The notes beneath the pieces were generated by a model that did not search any database, had not been told where the DNA came from, and worked only from the letters and a program-made list of their open reading frames with translations. 39,248 nt of DNA, taken from NCBI GenBank assembly GCA_003218305.1, contig QHMY01000042.1:1-39248 (forward strand). Reading direction: 5' to 3'. The DNA is from Verrucomicrobiota bacterium. Its GTDB lineage: Bacteria; Verrucomicrobiota; Verrucomicrobiia; Chthoniobacterales; UBA10450. Made by a program: the position numbers and the translations under genes. Of this stretch, positions 13,065 to 21,371 are shown piece after piece. The stretch's first letter is position 1; each line of letters begins with the position of its first letter.

Positions 13065-13180
13065 AATCCCCTCCCCAAACTCACATAGTGATGGACGACG
13101 ATGGCGAGCGCCAGCAGCACGGCGATCACGCACAGCGACACGGCGACATAGCCCCAGTCGATTCGTTCGTGGCGGCTCAT
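13061..13180 (-). CDS. 39-aa single-TM microprotein
   Basis: ATG 13180 with AGGAGG about ten bases upstream; it overlaps the stop of the 75-aa gene, and its own TGA overlaps the helicase GTG start. The sequence MSRHERIDWGYVAVS is followed by one transmembrane helix and a HHYVSLGRGL tail. It is translationally coupled to the helicase-methyltransferase. Function unknown. Confidence 0.65.
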   Translation of the reverse strand: MSRHERIDWGYVAVSLCVIAVLLALAIVVHHYVSLGRGL

Positions 13181-13404
13181 AGTTCCATTTCCTCCTGATA
13201 GTCGCCGTTGAGAGCGTCCTTTGCCTTGCGCTCGATAACCGCAATGTCGTCGCGCATCCGTGCCAACAAGGTCATCATGGCTGGGTCTTGGTTGCGTTCC
13301 GCCATTGCCATTGCCTTCTCCCATCGCTTCGATGCGGCCAAACAGCGTGCCGCTATGTCGTAGAGTGCCCATTGCGTCTTATTCGCCAAGCGCGTCTTTT
13401 GCAT
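13177..13404 (-). CDS. 75-aa helical hypothetical protein
   Basis: A basic N-terminus and amphipathic helices (LYDIAARCLAASKRWEKAM, LLARMRDDIAVIERKAKDAL). It overlaps the upstream gene by 26 bases and the downstream ATG by four bases. The start lacks a strong Shine-Dalgarno, so the N-terminus is uncertain. No family recognised. Confidence 0.55.
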   Translation of the reverse strand: MQKTRLANKTQWALYDIAARCLAASKRWEKAMAMAERNQDPAMMTLLARMRDDIAVIERKAKDALNGDYQEEMEL

Positions 13405-13681
13405 CGTTCATCTGCATTCGGTTGTAGCTGGCGTGCTGCCAGATGCCGCGAAACGAGACGGCGATAGATGAGACAAAGAACACGGCGACAATCTGCCACC
13501 ACTCAACAGAACCAGAGGCGTCGGTCAGGAATAAGCCAAGCAGGAGATCGACGCCGCAACCGATGGCGGTCATAAACCAAGTCAATCGTTTGGAGATGAA
13601 GTCCCCAAGTTCGGTGAACTGCATAAAGGCGGCAATGATGCAGCCCCACATAAAAGCGAGTAGCAAAACAAAAGCGAGCAT
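13379..13681 (-). CDS. 100-aa multi-TM membrane protein, first gene of early minus operon
   Basis: The start at ATG 13681 (MLAFVLLLAF) is chosen for the perfect GGGAGGAAGA upstream; a longer frame lacks a site. Three hydrophobic segments (about 2-20, 36-55, 64-80) precede a soluble basic/acidic tail (NRMQMNDAKDALGE). It is divergent from the integrase gene. A role in lysogenic conversion, exclusion or membrane anchoring of replication is possible, not shown. Confidence 0.65.
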   Translation of the reverse strand: MLAFVLLLAFMWGCIIAAFMQFTELGDFISKRLTWFMTAIGCGVDLLLGLFLTDASGSVEWWQIVAVFFVSSIAVSFRGIWQHASYNRMQMNDAKDALGE

Positions 13682-13744
13682 TCTTCCTCCCAAACGTGGT
13701 CTAAAAAGTACCCAAAAGAGCACAGACGAAAACGGAACTGCTAT

Positions 13745-13778
13745 CCTCTCAACAAAATTGACAATATTTCGCGAGAGG
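13745..13778. promoter_or_regulatory. Inverted repeat between divergent operon and integrase
   Basis: CCTCTC (13745-13750) and GAGAGG (13773-13778) flank an AT-rich 22-base centre containing TTGACA (13758-13763). The 171-base gap between the minus operon start and the integrase must hold divergent promoters. No convincing -10 stands 17 bases from this TTGACA, so it is offered only as an operator-like site. Confidence 0.35.
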
Positions 13779-13852
13779 AAAAAACGTCATGTATGGCAAC
13801 CGCAACGCTTCGCGGCCAACATCCCAACACAATCCAATAGAAGGATTCCCCT

Positions 13853-14764
13853 ATGTCGCCCAATGACCTCCTGGATCGCTTCATCATTTCCAAAGAGGCG
13901 GCAGCTTGTCTCCCCAACACGCTCAGTTGGTATCGGATGTGCATTTCTCGTTATTTGGAGTGGTGTGGCAGTGAAGGGCAGGAATACAAAAAGCCGGATA
14001 CCATTGAGGTGTATCTAGCCAGCCTGCGTAAGCGCAAACTGGCATCCTCTACGGTATCCGGCTATTTCACGGCGTTGACCGCCTGGTTTACCTGGGCGTA
14101 TCAGCGTGATTACATTTCAGACAATCCTCTGCGTCACATCCAAAAACCCAAGATGATTAAGCGCATCAAGAATCGAGTGCCCAAAAGCGACTTTGACCAA
14201 CTGTATGCCTCAATCGCCGTCAACAAGTGGAGTGACCAGCGCGACCGCTGCATCTTGCTCGTCATGTTCTACAGCGGTTTGCGTGTGACCGAAACTATCT
14301 CACTACTGCCCACCGATGTTGACCTAGACGACCAGATGATTTTTGTCCGGCGTGGCAAAGGTGATAAGCCGCGCCCCGTCCCCTGCCACCCCTCGCTTGC
14401 TATCGAATTGCCTATCTACTATGAGATGCGTCCGGCCTTTTGCTCAGAGACACTTTTTGTCGCCAACGATGGGCATGGGCGGGTGCGTGGGCCACTGAGC
14501 GCCGCCGGTGTACGAATGATCTTCATGCGCCGCTTTGCCAATGCCGGGCTGCCTTACCGCAATCCCCACGCCTTTCGTCATGCCTTTGCAATGGAGTTTC
14601 TCAATGGCGGAATGGAGATAAGCGCAGTGGCGGCGGCGCTGGGTCATGCGTCGGTTAAGACGACTGAAAGCGAGTATGCTCACTGGCTGACGGCTGGGCT
14701 AAAACGGGAATACACCGAGGCGTTGAAACGAGTGTCGCCTGAGGCGACTGTGCCAAAGGGATGA
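13853..14764 (+). CDS. int: Tyrosine recombinase (phage integrase)
   Basis: 303 residues with AAGGA seven bases before ATG. The N-terminal SAM-like core-binding domain spans residues about 1-95 and the catalytic domain about 105-295. All active-site residues are present: Arg144 (SGLRVTE), Lys169 (RRGKGDK), His239 and Arg242 (HAFRH), His265 (LGHASVKTT) and the nucleophile Tyr275 (ESEYAHW). It should recombine the attP found 26 bases after its stop with a host tRNA-Lys gene. No long arm-binding N-terminus is seen, so it may be a simple recombinase. Excisionase was not identified. Confidence 0.95.
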   Translation: MSPNDLLDRFIISKEAAACLPNTLSWYRMCISRYLEWCGSEGQEYKKPDTIEVYLASLRKRKLASSTVSGYFTALTAWFTWAYQRDYISDNPLRHIQKPKMIKRIKNRVPKSDFDQLYASIAVNKWSDQRDRCILLVMFYSGLRVTETISLLPTDVDLDDQMIFVRRGKGDKPRPVPCHPSLAIELPIYYEMRPAFCSETLFVANDGHGRVRGPLSAAGVRMIFMRRFANAGLPYRNPHAFRHAFAMEFLNGGMEISAVAAALGHASVKTTESEYAHWLTAGLKREYTEALKRVSPEATVPKG

Positions 14765-14789
14765 CTAGGAGTCAAAGCGTAAACGCATA

Positions 14790-14833
14790 GACTCTTAATC
14801 ATTGGGTTCAGGGTTCAAATCCCTGGGGAGTCA
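14790..14833. other. attP: attP core: 3' half of a tRNA-Lys(CTT) gene
   Basis: The segment reads as a tRNA 3' half. It has the anticodon loop CTCTTAA (anticodon CTT), 3' anticodon strand TCATT, variable loop GGGTT, T-arm CAGGG-TTCAAAT-CCCTG, acceptor strand GGGAGTC and discriminator A. No D-arm or matching 5' acceptor is present upstream, so it is not a full tRNA gene. Phages commonly carry such a piece so the host tRNA is restored on integration. It lies directly after the integrase gene. Confidence 0.85.
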
Positions 14834-14997
14834 CTCCTCCGAATACCGTATCTATGTGGTTGTCAAGGTGCGGCGCATCGTAGCCGGTTAGCTGCCAGGC
14901 GTGGCGGCTGTGATGCGAGTAAGGGTAAAGCGCTTCGGTACTTGTGCCGGGGCGTTTTGCTTTGCCCCGACTGCATCTATCTAGCGATAGACAACCT

Positions 14998-15243
14998 TCA
15001 ACGGCTCGCCGGGGCGACCAAGAAAGGCTCTGGAAATCCCTCTGCCACAATAAGATCGAATGGATGGCAACGCAAGACCTCGCATAACTTCTCCAGGTCT
15101 GATAGCGTCGTCGATTGCTCCCGCTTTAGCCGAAGTACACTGTTGTAATGCTTTCCCGTTGCGGCGGCCAGCGATTCATTGTCGAATCCTCGCATATCCA
15201 TAATTGTTTCTAGCCGCCTCTTATCAATCCGAATATCGGTCAT
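14998..15243 (-). CDS. Cro/CI-like HTH repressor
   Basis: 81 residues with an XRE-type helix-turn-helix: RRLETIMDMRGFDNESLAAATG then KHYNSVLRLKREQ, a recognition-helix pattern, and SDLEKLCEVLRCHPFDLIV at the end of the domain. There is no peptidase or oligomerisation domain, so it is a short repressor of the HTH_26/Cro type. AGGAGGTGA lies nine bases upstream. It is divergent from the early operon, and shared operators with TTGACA boxes lie between (15285-15379). It likely represses both its own and the early promoter; Cro rather than CI cannot be excluded. Confidence 0.85.
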   Translation of the reverse strand: MTDIRIDKRRLETIMDMRGFDNESLAAATGKHYNSVLRLKREQSTTLSDLEKLCEVLRCHPFDLIVAEGFPEPFLVAPASR

Positions 15244-15268
15244 TACGTATCACCTCCTGTCTGCCACC

Positions 15269-15297
15269 ATCCTAACACAAAAAAGTTGTGGTGTCAA
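15269..15297 (-). promoter_or_regulatory. Promoter of the repressor gene
   Basis: Minus-strand TTGACA (15292-15297), a 17-base spacer, and TAGGAT (15269-15274). The -35 box lies inside one half of the 16-bp operator (15285-15300), so the repressor can control its own synthesis. Confidence 0.75.
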
Positions 15298-15379
15298 CAA
15301 GAAAGTTGTTGCACACTTTTTTTAGTCTTAGCTAAATGTTCGTGGTGTTTCTACACAACAAAGTTGTTGACACCACAAC
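15285..15379. promoter_or_regulatory. Repressor operator region (16-bp inverted copies)
   Basis: GTTGTGGTGTCAACAA at 15285-15300 and its exact reverse complement at 15364-15379 stand about 79 bases apart, centre to centre. A related half site, GTTGTTGCACAC, lies at 15305-15316. Each outer copy overlaps the -35 box of one of the two divergent promoters. This symmetric arrangement is what a lysogeny switch needs and gives the repressor at least two clear binding sites. Confidence 0.8.
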
Positions 15380-15395
15380 AAAAGTGTGATAAAAT
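15367..15395 (+). promoter_or_regulatory. Early operon promoter
   Basis: TTGACA (15367-15372), a 17-base spacer, and TAAAAT (15390-15395) form a near-consensus sigma-70 promoter. Its -35 box lies within the operator copy at 15364-15379, so repressor binding would block it. Transcription should start near 15402. Confidence 0.9.
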
Positions 15396-15519
15396 GTATT
15401 TACAAGCAAAACGAACCAAAAGAGGACATGAGCCGGTGAAGCATAAGAACCTAACGGCAAATGCTGAAACCCAAATTTGGTTCACAACCATCAAACGCAC
15501 CACCACAGGAGACGACACG

Positions 15520-15726
15520 ATGATCAGCCGATACGCACTTAGTCTGTTTGCACCTAGCACACTGGCCGCCATGATTTACGACATGTGCGATATGCCGGTC
15601 GCCAACGCCGAGTTGATCAAGATCACGATGGAACAACTCGATCATAGCGTTGGCGAGATGATGGCACTTGATTTCCTAGTTGATGCAGGCGTTACGCCTG
15701 AAATGCTCGAAATGGCAAAGGTCTAA
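15520..15726 (+). CDS. 68-aa first early-operon protein
   Basis: ATG 15520 with AGGAGA eight bases upstream. A GTG at 15436 with AGAGGA would give 96 residues in the same frame and is the alternative; both lie after the expected transcript start. The protein is helical and Met-rich (MISRYALSLFAPSTLAAMIYD, then TMEQLDHSVGEMMALDFL). No family is recognised. By position it could be an antirepressor-like or lytic-switch protein. Confidence 0.6.
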   Translation: MISRYALSLFAPSTLAAMIYDMCDMPVANAELIKITMEQLDHSVGEMMALDFLVDAGVTPEMLEMAKV

Positions 15727-15805
15727 TCAGTAAAACAAAAACGAGCCGCCCAGCGCAGCAACGCCAAGCGGCCCACAACCAACCCAACAAGGAGCAGTAT
15801 ACACC

Positions 15806-16036
15806 ATGTACAAGCGCACCGACAGTAAATATCGCAGCCGCAACCAGTACCGCCAGGACAAGGCCAGCGCCAAGTCTGCTGGTTGGACAGACGCAGAGAT
15901 TGAGCGCATCCGCGAAGTCAACGCCGCCTTCGCCGCCTACTTCGCCGCCAAGCGCGAGGCAGTAGCGAATGGCACAGAGTTGCCGCAGCTGGAAACCTAC
16001 ACCGCCAAGTTTAGCGTGAATTGGAGCGCAGCATGA
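15806..16036 (+). CDS. 76-aa basic helical protein
   Basis: AAGGAG lies 11 bases before ATG. The N-terminus is very basic and polar (MYKRTDSKYRSRNQYRQDK), followed by WTDAEIERIREVNAAFAAYF, an amphipathic helix. Its stop overlaps the next ATG (ATGA). The basic N-terminus suggests nucleic-acid contact. No family recognised. Confidence 0.65.
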   Translation: MYKRTDSKYRSRNQYRQDKASAKSAGWTDAEIERIREVNAAFAAYFAAKREAVANGTELPQLETYTAKFSVNWSAA

Positions 16037-16350
16037 ACACCTTACGAATCTTGTGTGTTGGCAAAATCACCGAGGGCGACATTGATTGGAGTGTCGCCCC
16101 ACTCCCGCAGACAGACCAGAACATGCTCGTCAGCCGCTACATGAACAGCATCAACGCACTTGGCACGCATGACGAACTTATTTGGGACGGCTTCCATGCA
16201 GCGATAGAGGGGCAGCCGCTTTGCGCCATGCCGACCGAGGCGCAAGAACTAGGATGGTGGCGCGCACAGTGGAGCGGCGCAAAGTTGGAACGACTGAGCG
16301 AACAACAAGAAGCCATGTTAGACGAAGAATGGATGAGAGGTGGAATGTGA
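16033..16350 (+). CDS. 105-aa hypothetical protein
   Basis: The start at ATG 16033 overlaps the upstream TGA; a TTG four codons earlier is a weaker option. The sequence has a beta start (MNTLRILCVGKITEGDI) and a Trp-rich helical end (ELGWWRAQWSGAKLERLSEQ). Its TGA overlaps the GTG of the next gene. Function unknown. Confidence 0.65.
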   Translation: MNTLRILCVGKITEGDIDWSVAPLPQTDQNMLVSRYMNSINALGTHDELIWDGFHAAIEGQPLCAMPTEAQELGWWRAQWSGAKLERLSEQQEAMLDEEWMRGGM

Positions 16351-17498
16351 ACGCAACAGCTTTGGCACTACGCGACGACACAATGTTCCTGCCAGTTATG
16401 GATATGGAAGTGGCAATCGCCCGTCGCAATCACGTAGTGGACTTCACCAAGCGTATCATGGTTGAGGGTGTGGACTTTGGCAAGATACCCGGCGCAGGTG
16501 ACAAACCGACGCTGCTCAAGCCGGGTGCAGAGAAGTTGGCGACGTTCTTCGGCCTGACGCCCATGTTTATCCCCGTCTCCGTTGTCGAGGACTGGACGGG
16601 CGACGACCACAAGGGCGAGGCGTTCTTTTACTATCGCTACCGTTGCGAGCTGCACCGCAATGGCAATCTAGTCGCCTCAAGCGAAGGTAGTTGCAACACA
16701 TGGGAGAGCAAGTACCGCTACCGCAAAGGCGAGCGCGTCTGTCCCAAGTGCGGGCAAGCCAACATCATCAAGGGCAAAGACGACTATGGCGGCGGGTGGC
16801 TATGCTTCAAGAAAAAGGGCGGGTGTGGCGCAACGTTCAAGGATGGTGACACCGCCATTGAGTCACAATCAGTCGGGCGCGTGCAGAATCCCGACGTTGC
16901 CGACCAAGTAAACACCGTGCAGAAGATGGCGCAAAAGCGCGCGCTAATTGCCGCTACCTTGCTTGCCGTCAACGCCTCTGAGTTTTACACTCAGGACATT
17001 GAGGATATGGTCATAGATGGCGAATGGACACCCGTTGTCGAACCAAAGCAATTGACGCAGGGCAGGACGCAGCAGCCGCCGCAGGACAACCCCTTTGAGG
17101 ACGTTGACTTTGCACCTGAACCGAAAGCGCAAAAGGTAATGGCGAGCGCATACGATTTGGTTAAGTGGGCGTCTGACTTGCACCGCAACAGCGATGGCCC
17201 CTGTACACCAAAGCAGTATCAGTACCTTACTGGATTGGTGGATGCGCTCACTGATGGCAATCACGGCTACGTCTTTGCGCTCATCTGCGAAAGTGAAATC
17301 AGCAAAGATAACATGGTCGGTCGCAAGCTAGCCAGCGAACTCCTTGTTATGCTGCCCGAACAGATTGTCGTGAAAGATGCAGAAGGCAAGGCCGTCAAGG
17401 ATGGCAATGGCAAGAGCGTGATGACACCCAATCCTGCCTACCGCAAGGACATTTGCGAAATCATCGCAAGTGTCGTAAAGCAACCAGTTACCGCCTAA
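16347..17498 (+). CDS. 383-aa zinc-ribbon protein of a mobile-element family
   Basis: The GTG start at 16347 overlaps the previous TGA (ATGTGA) and follows AGAGGTGG. Residues about 45-190 have the pattern seen in many phages and mobile elements: KPTLLKPGAEKLATFFGL, EDWTGDD, YYRYRCELHRNGN and GSCNTWESKYRYR. Then come a CPKCG ... C ... C ribbon and VQNPDVADQVNTVQKMAQKR with AATLLAVNASEFYTQD. The C-terminal third carries a small helical domain (TPKQYQYLTGLVDALTDG). The family usually sits in early recombination or replication operons. A DNA recombination/annealing role is a guess, not shown by motif. Confidence 0.75.
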   Translation: MNATALALRDDTMFLPVMDMEVAIARRNHVVDFTKRIMVEGVDFGKIPGAGDKPTLLKPGAEKLATFFGLTPMFIPVSVVEDWTGDDHKGEAFFYYRYRCELHRNGNLVASSEGSCNTWESKYRYRKGERVCPKCGQANIIKGKDDYGGGWLCFKKKGGCGATFKDGDTAIESQSVGRVQNPDVADQVNTVQKMAQKRALIAATLLAVNASEFYTQDIEDMVIDGEWTPVVEPKQLTQGRTQQPPQDNPFEDVDFAPEPKAQKVMASAYDLVKWASDLHRNSDGPCTPKQYQYLTGLVDALTDGNHGYVFALICESEISKDNMVGRKLASELLVMLPEQIVVKDAEGKAVKDGNGKSVMTPNPAYRKDICEIIASVVKQPVTA

Positions 17499-17501
17499 GC
17501 C

Positions 17502-17518
17502 ACAGCACAGCAGCCCGC
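17502..17518 (+). repeat. 17-bp direct repeat, copy 1, with downstream hairpin
   Basis: ACAGCACAGCAGCCCGC occurs here and at 17779-17795, each time right after a gene stop in the early operon. Here it leads into a stem GCCCGCC/GGTGGGC (one G-T pair). The neighbouring gene ends are unlike each other, so the repeat is not coding. Confidence 0.7.
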
Positions 17519-17551
17519 CCATCGGCGTAAAGGTGGGCAGAAGGAACTATC

Positions 17552-17773
17552 GTGGACGCATTAGCGAAGGCAATTGAACTTTGGGAAAGTTACAACTTGT
17601 CCGGCGAAGATAGTCACGTTGGCATGATGCGCGAATTACACGCGTGCGCCGCCATTGCCCAAGCCGAAGCAGCCACCAGGCAAGCGGCGGCAATGGGACG
17701 AATTGTCTACCTGCTAGAAAAAGTGGTTGACATTGACGGCGAGACTATCAGAGTCAGCACATACGCTCAATAG
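17552..17773 (+). CDS. 73-aa helical hypothetical protein
   Basis: GTG start at 17552 with AGAAGGAA upstream. Helical and Ala-rich (MDALAKAIELWESYNLSG, HACAAIAQAEAATRQAAAMG) with a short beta end (DGETIRVSTY). It is flanked on both sides by the 17-bp repeat and hairpins. Function unknown. Confidence 0.6.
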   Translation: MDALAKAIELWESYNLSGEDSHVGMMRELHACAAIAQAEAATRQAAAMGRIVYLLEKVVDIDGETIRVSTYAQ

Positions 17774-17778
17774 CCACT

Positions 17779-17795
17779 ACAGCACAGCAGCCCGC
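17779..17795 (+). repeat. 17-bp direct repeat, copy 2, with downstream hairpin
   Basis: Second exact copy of ACAGCACAGCAGCCCGC. It leads into the stem GCCCGC/GCGGGC with a 7-base loop. Placed between the 73-aa gene and the 66-aa gene, as copy 1 is placed before the 73-aa gene. Confidence 0.7.
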
Positions 17796-17841
17796 GTGCG
17801 ATGCGGGCATAGCCCATGACGGGCAGAGAGGATGGTAGGAG

Positions 17842-18042
17842 ATGGTTCCGTATAACCATAAAGCGACCAAGCTCTTTCAGGAGGCGATACAGTTGCGGGA
17901 CAGCCTTCTGCAACTGTACTTCGATACATGCGAGCATTTTGGCCCGACTAAGTACAACTCTTTTCGCGTTGCCAAAGCGGTGCAAAGTGCATTTGAGCGT
18001 GTAGCAAGACGGCGGGACAAGATTCTAAGGGGGCTAATATGA
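17842..18042 (+). CDS. 66-aa helical hypothetical protein
   Basis: ATG 17842 closely preceded by GGTAGGAG. One long helical protein (ATKLFQEAIQLRDSLLQLYF, FERVARRRDKILRGL) with basic C-terminus. Its TAA region overlaps the ATG of the next gene. Function unknown. Confidence 0.6.
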   Translation: MVPYNHKATKLFQEAIQLRDSLLQLYFDTCEHFGPTKYNSFRVAKAVQSAFERVARRRDKILRGLI

Positions 18043-18389
18043 CCGACACAACCGCACCGCAGGCGCTAGAGCCGTCAGACGCTTGCTACACAGACGAGTA
18101 TAGGGCGGGGATGCTGGATGAGCGTGAATGTCAAGAGGCATTGTATGTGCGCTTTGTGAAGCCGCAAACAGACGCACTCACCGCACGCATAGCCGAGTTG
18201 GAGCAGCAGCTTGCCGAGCGTGGCGAGTGGGAGCCGTTACCCTATGGTATTCATAAGGTTAGAACGCAAGAAGGACGCACAACAATTGAAGTGCGCGCGG
18301 ATATGCTCATCCTCGAAACTAGGCAGAGCATCGTGACGGCAGTTCTACCCGACGACGTTCGCATGTGTCGCCAACGCCCCACGCCCTGA
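18039..18389 (+). CDS. 116-aa hypothetical protein, last early-operon gene
   Basis: Start overlaps the preceding stop by four bases. An acidic N-terminal half with a coiled-coil-like segment (LTARIAELEQQLAERG) is followed by a beta region (HKVRTQEGRTTIEVRADML). It ends 21 bases before the intrinsic terminator. Function unknown. Confidence 0.65.
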   Translation: MTDTTAPQALEPSDACYTDEYRAGMLDERECQEALYVRFVKPQTDALTARIAELEQQLAERGEWEPLPYGIHKVRTQEGRTTIEVRADMLILETRQSIVTAVLPDDVRMCRQRPTP

Positions 18390-18410
18390 TAGCCCACGCC
18401 CCACGCATAG

Positions 18411-18446
18411 AGCCGCTCCCCATCTGCGAGAGCGGCTTTTCTTTTA
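18411..18446 (+). terminator. Intrinsic terminator of the early plus operon
   Basis: An 8-bp perfect stem AGCCGCTC/GAGCGGCT (18411-18418 with 18430-18437), 11-base loop, followed by TTTTCTTTT. It separates the early operon from the convergent fibre gene, whose stop (18444-18446) overlaps the T-run. No T-run follows the stem on the minus strand. Confidence 0.9.
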
Positions 18447-21371
18447 CCTAAACACAATATAGCTGATCACCCGTGACGCCCCGCGCCGGTTCTCAAAGTA
18501 AATCTTGCCATCCGTGCCCACGCTCACCGTAAACTTGGTATCTGTCCCCGTCGTGCCGGCCAGTGCGCCTGTCGTGGCGTTGGTGTTGGAGAGCGCCGAG
18601 ATCGCCGTGCAGTTGGGCGTCGCCGTGCCCCGAAAGCCAAACAGCCCGCCCACCGTCGCCTCGGATGCCGTTGTGCAGTAGAAGGCAAAGAAGCCGACCG
18701 CCGCCGCCCCAGGGTCATAGGTCGCCACGTTATCATCGGCAATCGTAAAGCCGCCGGTCAAAAAGGCGTCCGCCACTACTCTCTCCGCCGTCTGTTGACT
18801 CCCCGCCCAGGTATTCGATGCGCTCAGCGAGCCGTAGATCGTGTCAAAATAGGTCTGCAAATACGCTTTGAAGTTTGTCCCCGTCACGCCCTTAAAGACA
18901 TTTGACGCCTCACTATCCACCAATACCACGCTATCGGCGTTGACCGGCGTGGTTTTGGCGGTCAGCGATGCGATGTTGGTGCTATCCAGCGTCTTGTTGG
19001 TCAGCGTCGTCGCCAAACTATCATAGTACGTTTTGATGGCGGCTTTGAGGTTGGCCCACGTCAATTTCTTGAGCACGTTGCTCGCCGCACTGTCGATCAG
19101 CCCCAACTCATCGGCATCGACAGGCGTTGTCTTGCCGGTGGCAGCGTGGATGTACTGGGCGAGCACGGTCGTGATGTCATTGTCTGCCGGGTCAGCGGTC
19201 GAGCCGGTGATATTCGACTTGACGGTATTCGCCGCCATGTTCGCTGCTTTAGCGTTGGTCACGGCGTCGTTGGCGATGGTCGTGGCGTTGCCGTTGGCCG
19301 AGGCCGTCACGTCGCCGGTCAAGGCAGCCCGCTGCAAATTGCCGCTGCCATCCATCGACAATGACGCACCGAGCAGGATATTCTCCGGGTCGCCGCTGGA
19401 TGCCGTATCACGCCCCACTAAGCTGTCCGTGGCGATATTCTGCATCTTGGCAAAGGTCACGGCGTCGTTGGCTATTGTGGTAGCGTTACTACCTGTAAAA
19501 GCCGTCACGTCCCCGGTTAGCGCCGCTCGCCGCAAGAATTGAGCGCCATTCATTTCGAGCGTAGCGTTAAGCTGGATTACTTCCGGGTCGCCCGTTCCAG
19601 CCGTGTCTCTGCCCAGCAGCGTGCCGGTGGCGATATTTTGCAGCTTGGCAAAGGTCACGGCATCATCGGCAAGTCCCGCCGTTGCCACCGTGCCAAAGCT
19701 GATGGCGCTGCCACTCTCACGCAGGACTGCCCCACTCGCCGCACTCGCCGCAATATCCGCCGGGTCGCCGCTGGTGTTGGCCGAGCGCCCGATCACCGAC
19801 AAGGCGCCGCTGTCGCGCAGTTTGGTATCGCTCACGGCGTTGGCGGCGATGGTCGTGGCGCCGTCGGCAACGCTGGTCACGTCGCCGCTGTGGTTGGGAT
19901 GCACGTAGAGATTGTAGAGCGTGTCAAAATACGTCTTGAGCGTCGCCTTGACATTCGCCCAGGTTAACTTTTTGAGCACATTTGACGCTGCCGTATCCAC
20001 CAAGCCAAGCTCATCGGCGTCTATCGGCGTGGTTTTGCCGGTGGCGCCGTGTATCTCGGCGGCAATGTCGGCGGCATCACCATCCGCCCCTGGCACGCCC
20101 TGCGGCCCCTGGATCGTGCCGACATTCTCCCATGACGCCCCATTCCACACGTAGAGATCGCCGTCCACCATATAGGCGTCGCCTGGCGAGCCGGTTGGGT
20201 GCGCCGCTTCCAAGTCTTCCACCGTGGCATACGAGCCGAGGATCGTAACGCTTGTGCCATCCGCACCATCCGCACCTGGATCACCTTGCGGCCCGGTATC
20301 GCCTTGCGGCCCGACCAGCGACGCCAGCCAAGCTATCTCATCGCCCACAAAGCCCTCACCGACCGCTATCTCATAGGCGCTGTCGCCATCGGCGCCGGTC
20401 GTGCCGCTGATCGAAAACACCAATCGCATCGGCGTATTGTTGGGGATCGTGCCACTAAAGGCCAGCGCATCGACGTTAAAGTTAGACGATACGCTAAAAT
20501 CCTGAAAGCCGGTGACTTTGAAGACCGCCCAGATGCTGGGGTCTGATTCGTGCTGAAAATAGAGCGTAGCCCGCCAGTCATCCGATCCGTATTGAGCGAT
20601 GGCCTGCACCAAGTCCGTGATGTCATCGGCGTTGGCGTCCACATAGGAGATGCCGACGGTCGTTGCCGAGGCAAAGGCGGTATTATTGGTCGCCCACTTG
20701 CCGGATGCGACTTCGCCCGCCACCGTGCTGGTGGTCGTATAGAGCAGCGCCACACCAACGGTAACGCCATCATCGCCGGCGGCGCCGGTTGCGCCTGTAG
20801 CACCCGTTGAACCAGTAGCCCCGGTTGTCCCTGTAGCGCCTTGAATGCCCTGGATGCCCTGAATACCCTGTGCACCCGTAGCGCCCGTGCTACCCGTAGC
20901 TCCCGTTGGGCCAGTTGGCCCGGTGTCACCGACCAGCGATGCTAACCACGCCGCCTCGTCGCCCTCAAAGCCGTTGGTGACGGCGATCTCATAGGCGCTG
21001 TCGCCATCCACGCCAGCCACGCCCGGCTCACCCTGCGGCCCGTCATCGCCCTTATCGCCCTTATCGCCTTTGGCGCCGGTCGCACCTGTCGCGCCGGTTG
21101 CCCCGGTTGCGCCAGTTGGCCCGGTGTCACCTTGCGGCCCTTGTGCGCCCGATGCCACGACAAACTCCAGCCCATCCTCGGCATCATTGACCGCGACGAA
21201 ATAGCCGCCGTAGCCATCGTAGCTATCCGGCGTATCGTCCAGCGCCAAAAAGTCGCCTGCCCCTGGCTCGCCAGGTACAACGATGGGATCGCCGGATGCG
21301 GTAATCGTGCCGACCAGCGCCGAGGAGTTGGCAAGCGTCCCGCTGAGTGTCACCGGGTTATCAAGCGGCAT
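18444..21371 (-). CDS. 975-aa collagen-like tail fibre
   Basis: The ATG overlaps the upstream TAA (TAATG) with GGAGG before it. Gly-X-Y collagen runs occupy residues about 75-124 and 148-202, with shorter ones near 345-375 and 415-430. The module GDSAYEIAV ... GDE-x-AWLASLVG is repeated between runs. From about 440 to 880 there is a series of repeated units (VLKKLTWAN-x-[23 protein letters not shown]-x-x-GDPE), typical of trimeric phage fibres. The C-terminal about 90 residues are a distinct beta-rich domain and the likely receptor-binding tip. It is the last gene of the late operon. Repeated sequence makes it prone to recombination and host-range variation. Confidence 0.88.
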   Translation of the reverse strand: MPLDNPVTLSGTLANSSALVGTITASGDPIVVPGEPGAGDFLALDDTPDSYDGYGGYFVAVNDAEDGLEFVVASGAQGPQGDTGPTGATGATGATGATGAKGDKGDKGDDGPQGEPGVAGVDGDSAYEIAVTNGFEGDEAAWLASLVGDTGPTGPTGATGSTGATGAQGIQGIQGIQGATGTTGATGSTGATGATGAAGDDGVTVGVALLYTTTSTVAGEVASGKWATNNTAFASATTVGISYVDANADDITDLVQAIAQYGSDDWRATLYFQHESDPSIWAVFKVTGFQDFSVSSNFNVDALAFSGTIPNNTPMRLVFSISGTTGADGDSAYEIAVGEGFVGDEIAWLASLVGPQGDTGPQGDPGADGADGTSVTILGSYATVEDLEAAHPTGSPGDAYMVDGDLYVWNGASWENVGTIQGPQGVPGADGDAADIAAEIHGATGKTTPIDADELGLVDTAASNVLKKLTWANVKATLKTYFDTLYNLYVHPNHSGDVTSVADGATTIAANAVSDTKLRDSGALSVIGRSANTSGDPADIAASAASGAVLRESGSAISFGTVATAGLADDAVTFAKLQNIATGTLLGRDTAGTGDPEVIQLNATLEMNGAQFLRRAALTGDVTAFTGSNATTIANDAVTFAKMQNIATDSLVGRDTASSGDPENILLGASLSMDGSGNLQRAALTGDVTASANGNATTIANDAVTNAKAANMAANTVKSNITGSTADPADNDITTVLAQYIHAATGKTTPVDADELGLIDSAASNVLKKLTWANLKAAIKTYYDSLATTLTNKTLDSTNIASLTAKTTPVNADSVVLVDSEASNVFKGVTGTNFKAYLQTYFDTIYGSLSASNTWAGSQQTAERVVADAFLTGGFTIADDNVATYDPGAAAVGFFAFYCTTASEATVGGLFGFRGTATPNCTAISALSNTNATTGALAGTTGTDTKFTVSVGTDGKIYFENRRGASRVISYIVFR

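Noticed and set aside
13065-13244. N-terminal extension of the helicase-methyltransferase to an upstream ATG
   Set aside because: The extension is Arg-rich readthrough of two other genes; GTG 13064 has the proper GGAGG and overlaps the upstream stop.
13758-13763. Integrase promoter with TTGACA
   Set aside because: No acceptable -10 stands at 16-18 bases; kept only as part of an operator-like inverted repeat.
14763-14833. A complete tRNA gene next to the integrase
   Set aside because: Only the anticodon loop, T-arm and 3' acceptor fit; no D-arm and no matching 5' acceptor or 5' anticodon strand upstream.
18444-21371. Collagen-like repeats as assembly artefact
   Set aside because: Gly-X-Y runs keep frame, alternate with ordered modules and are typical of phage fibres.
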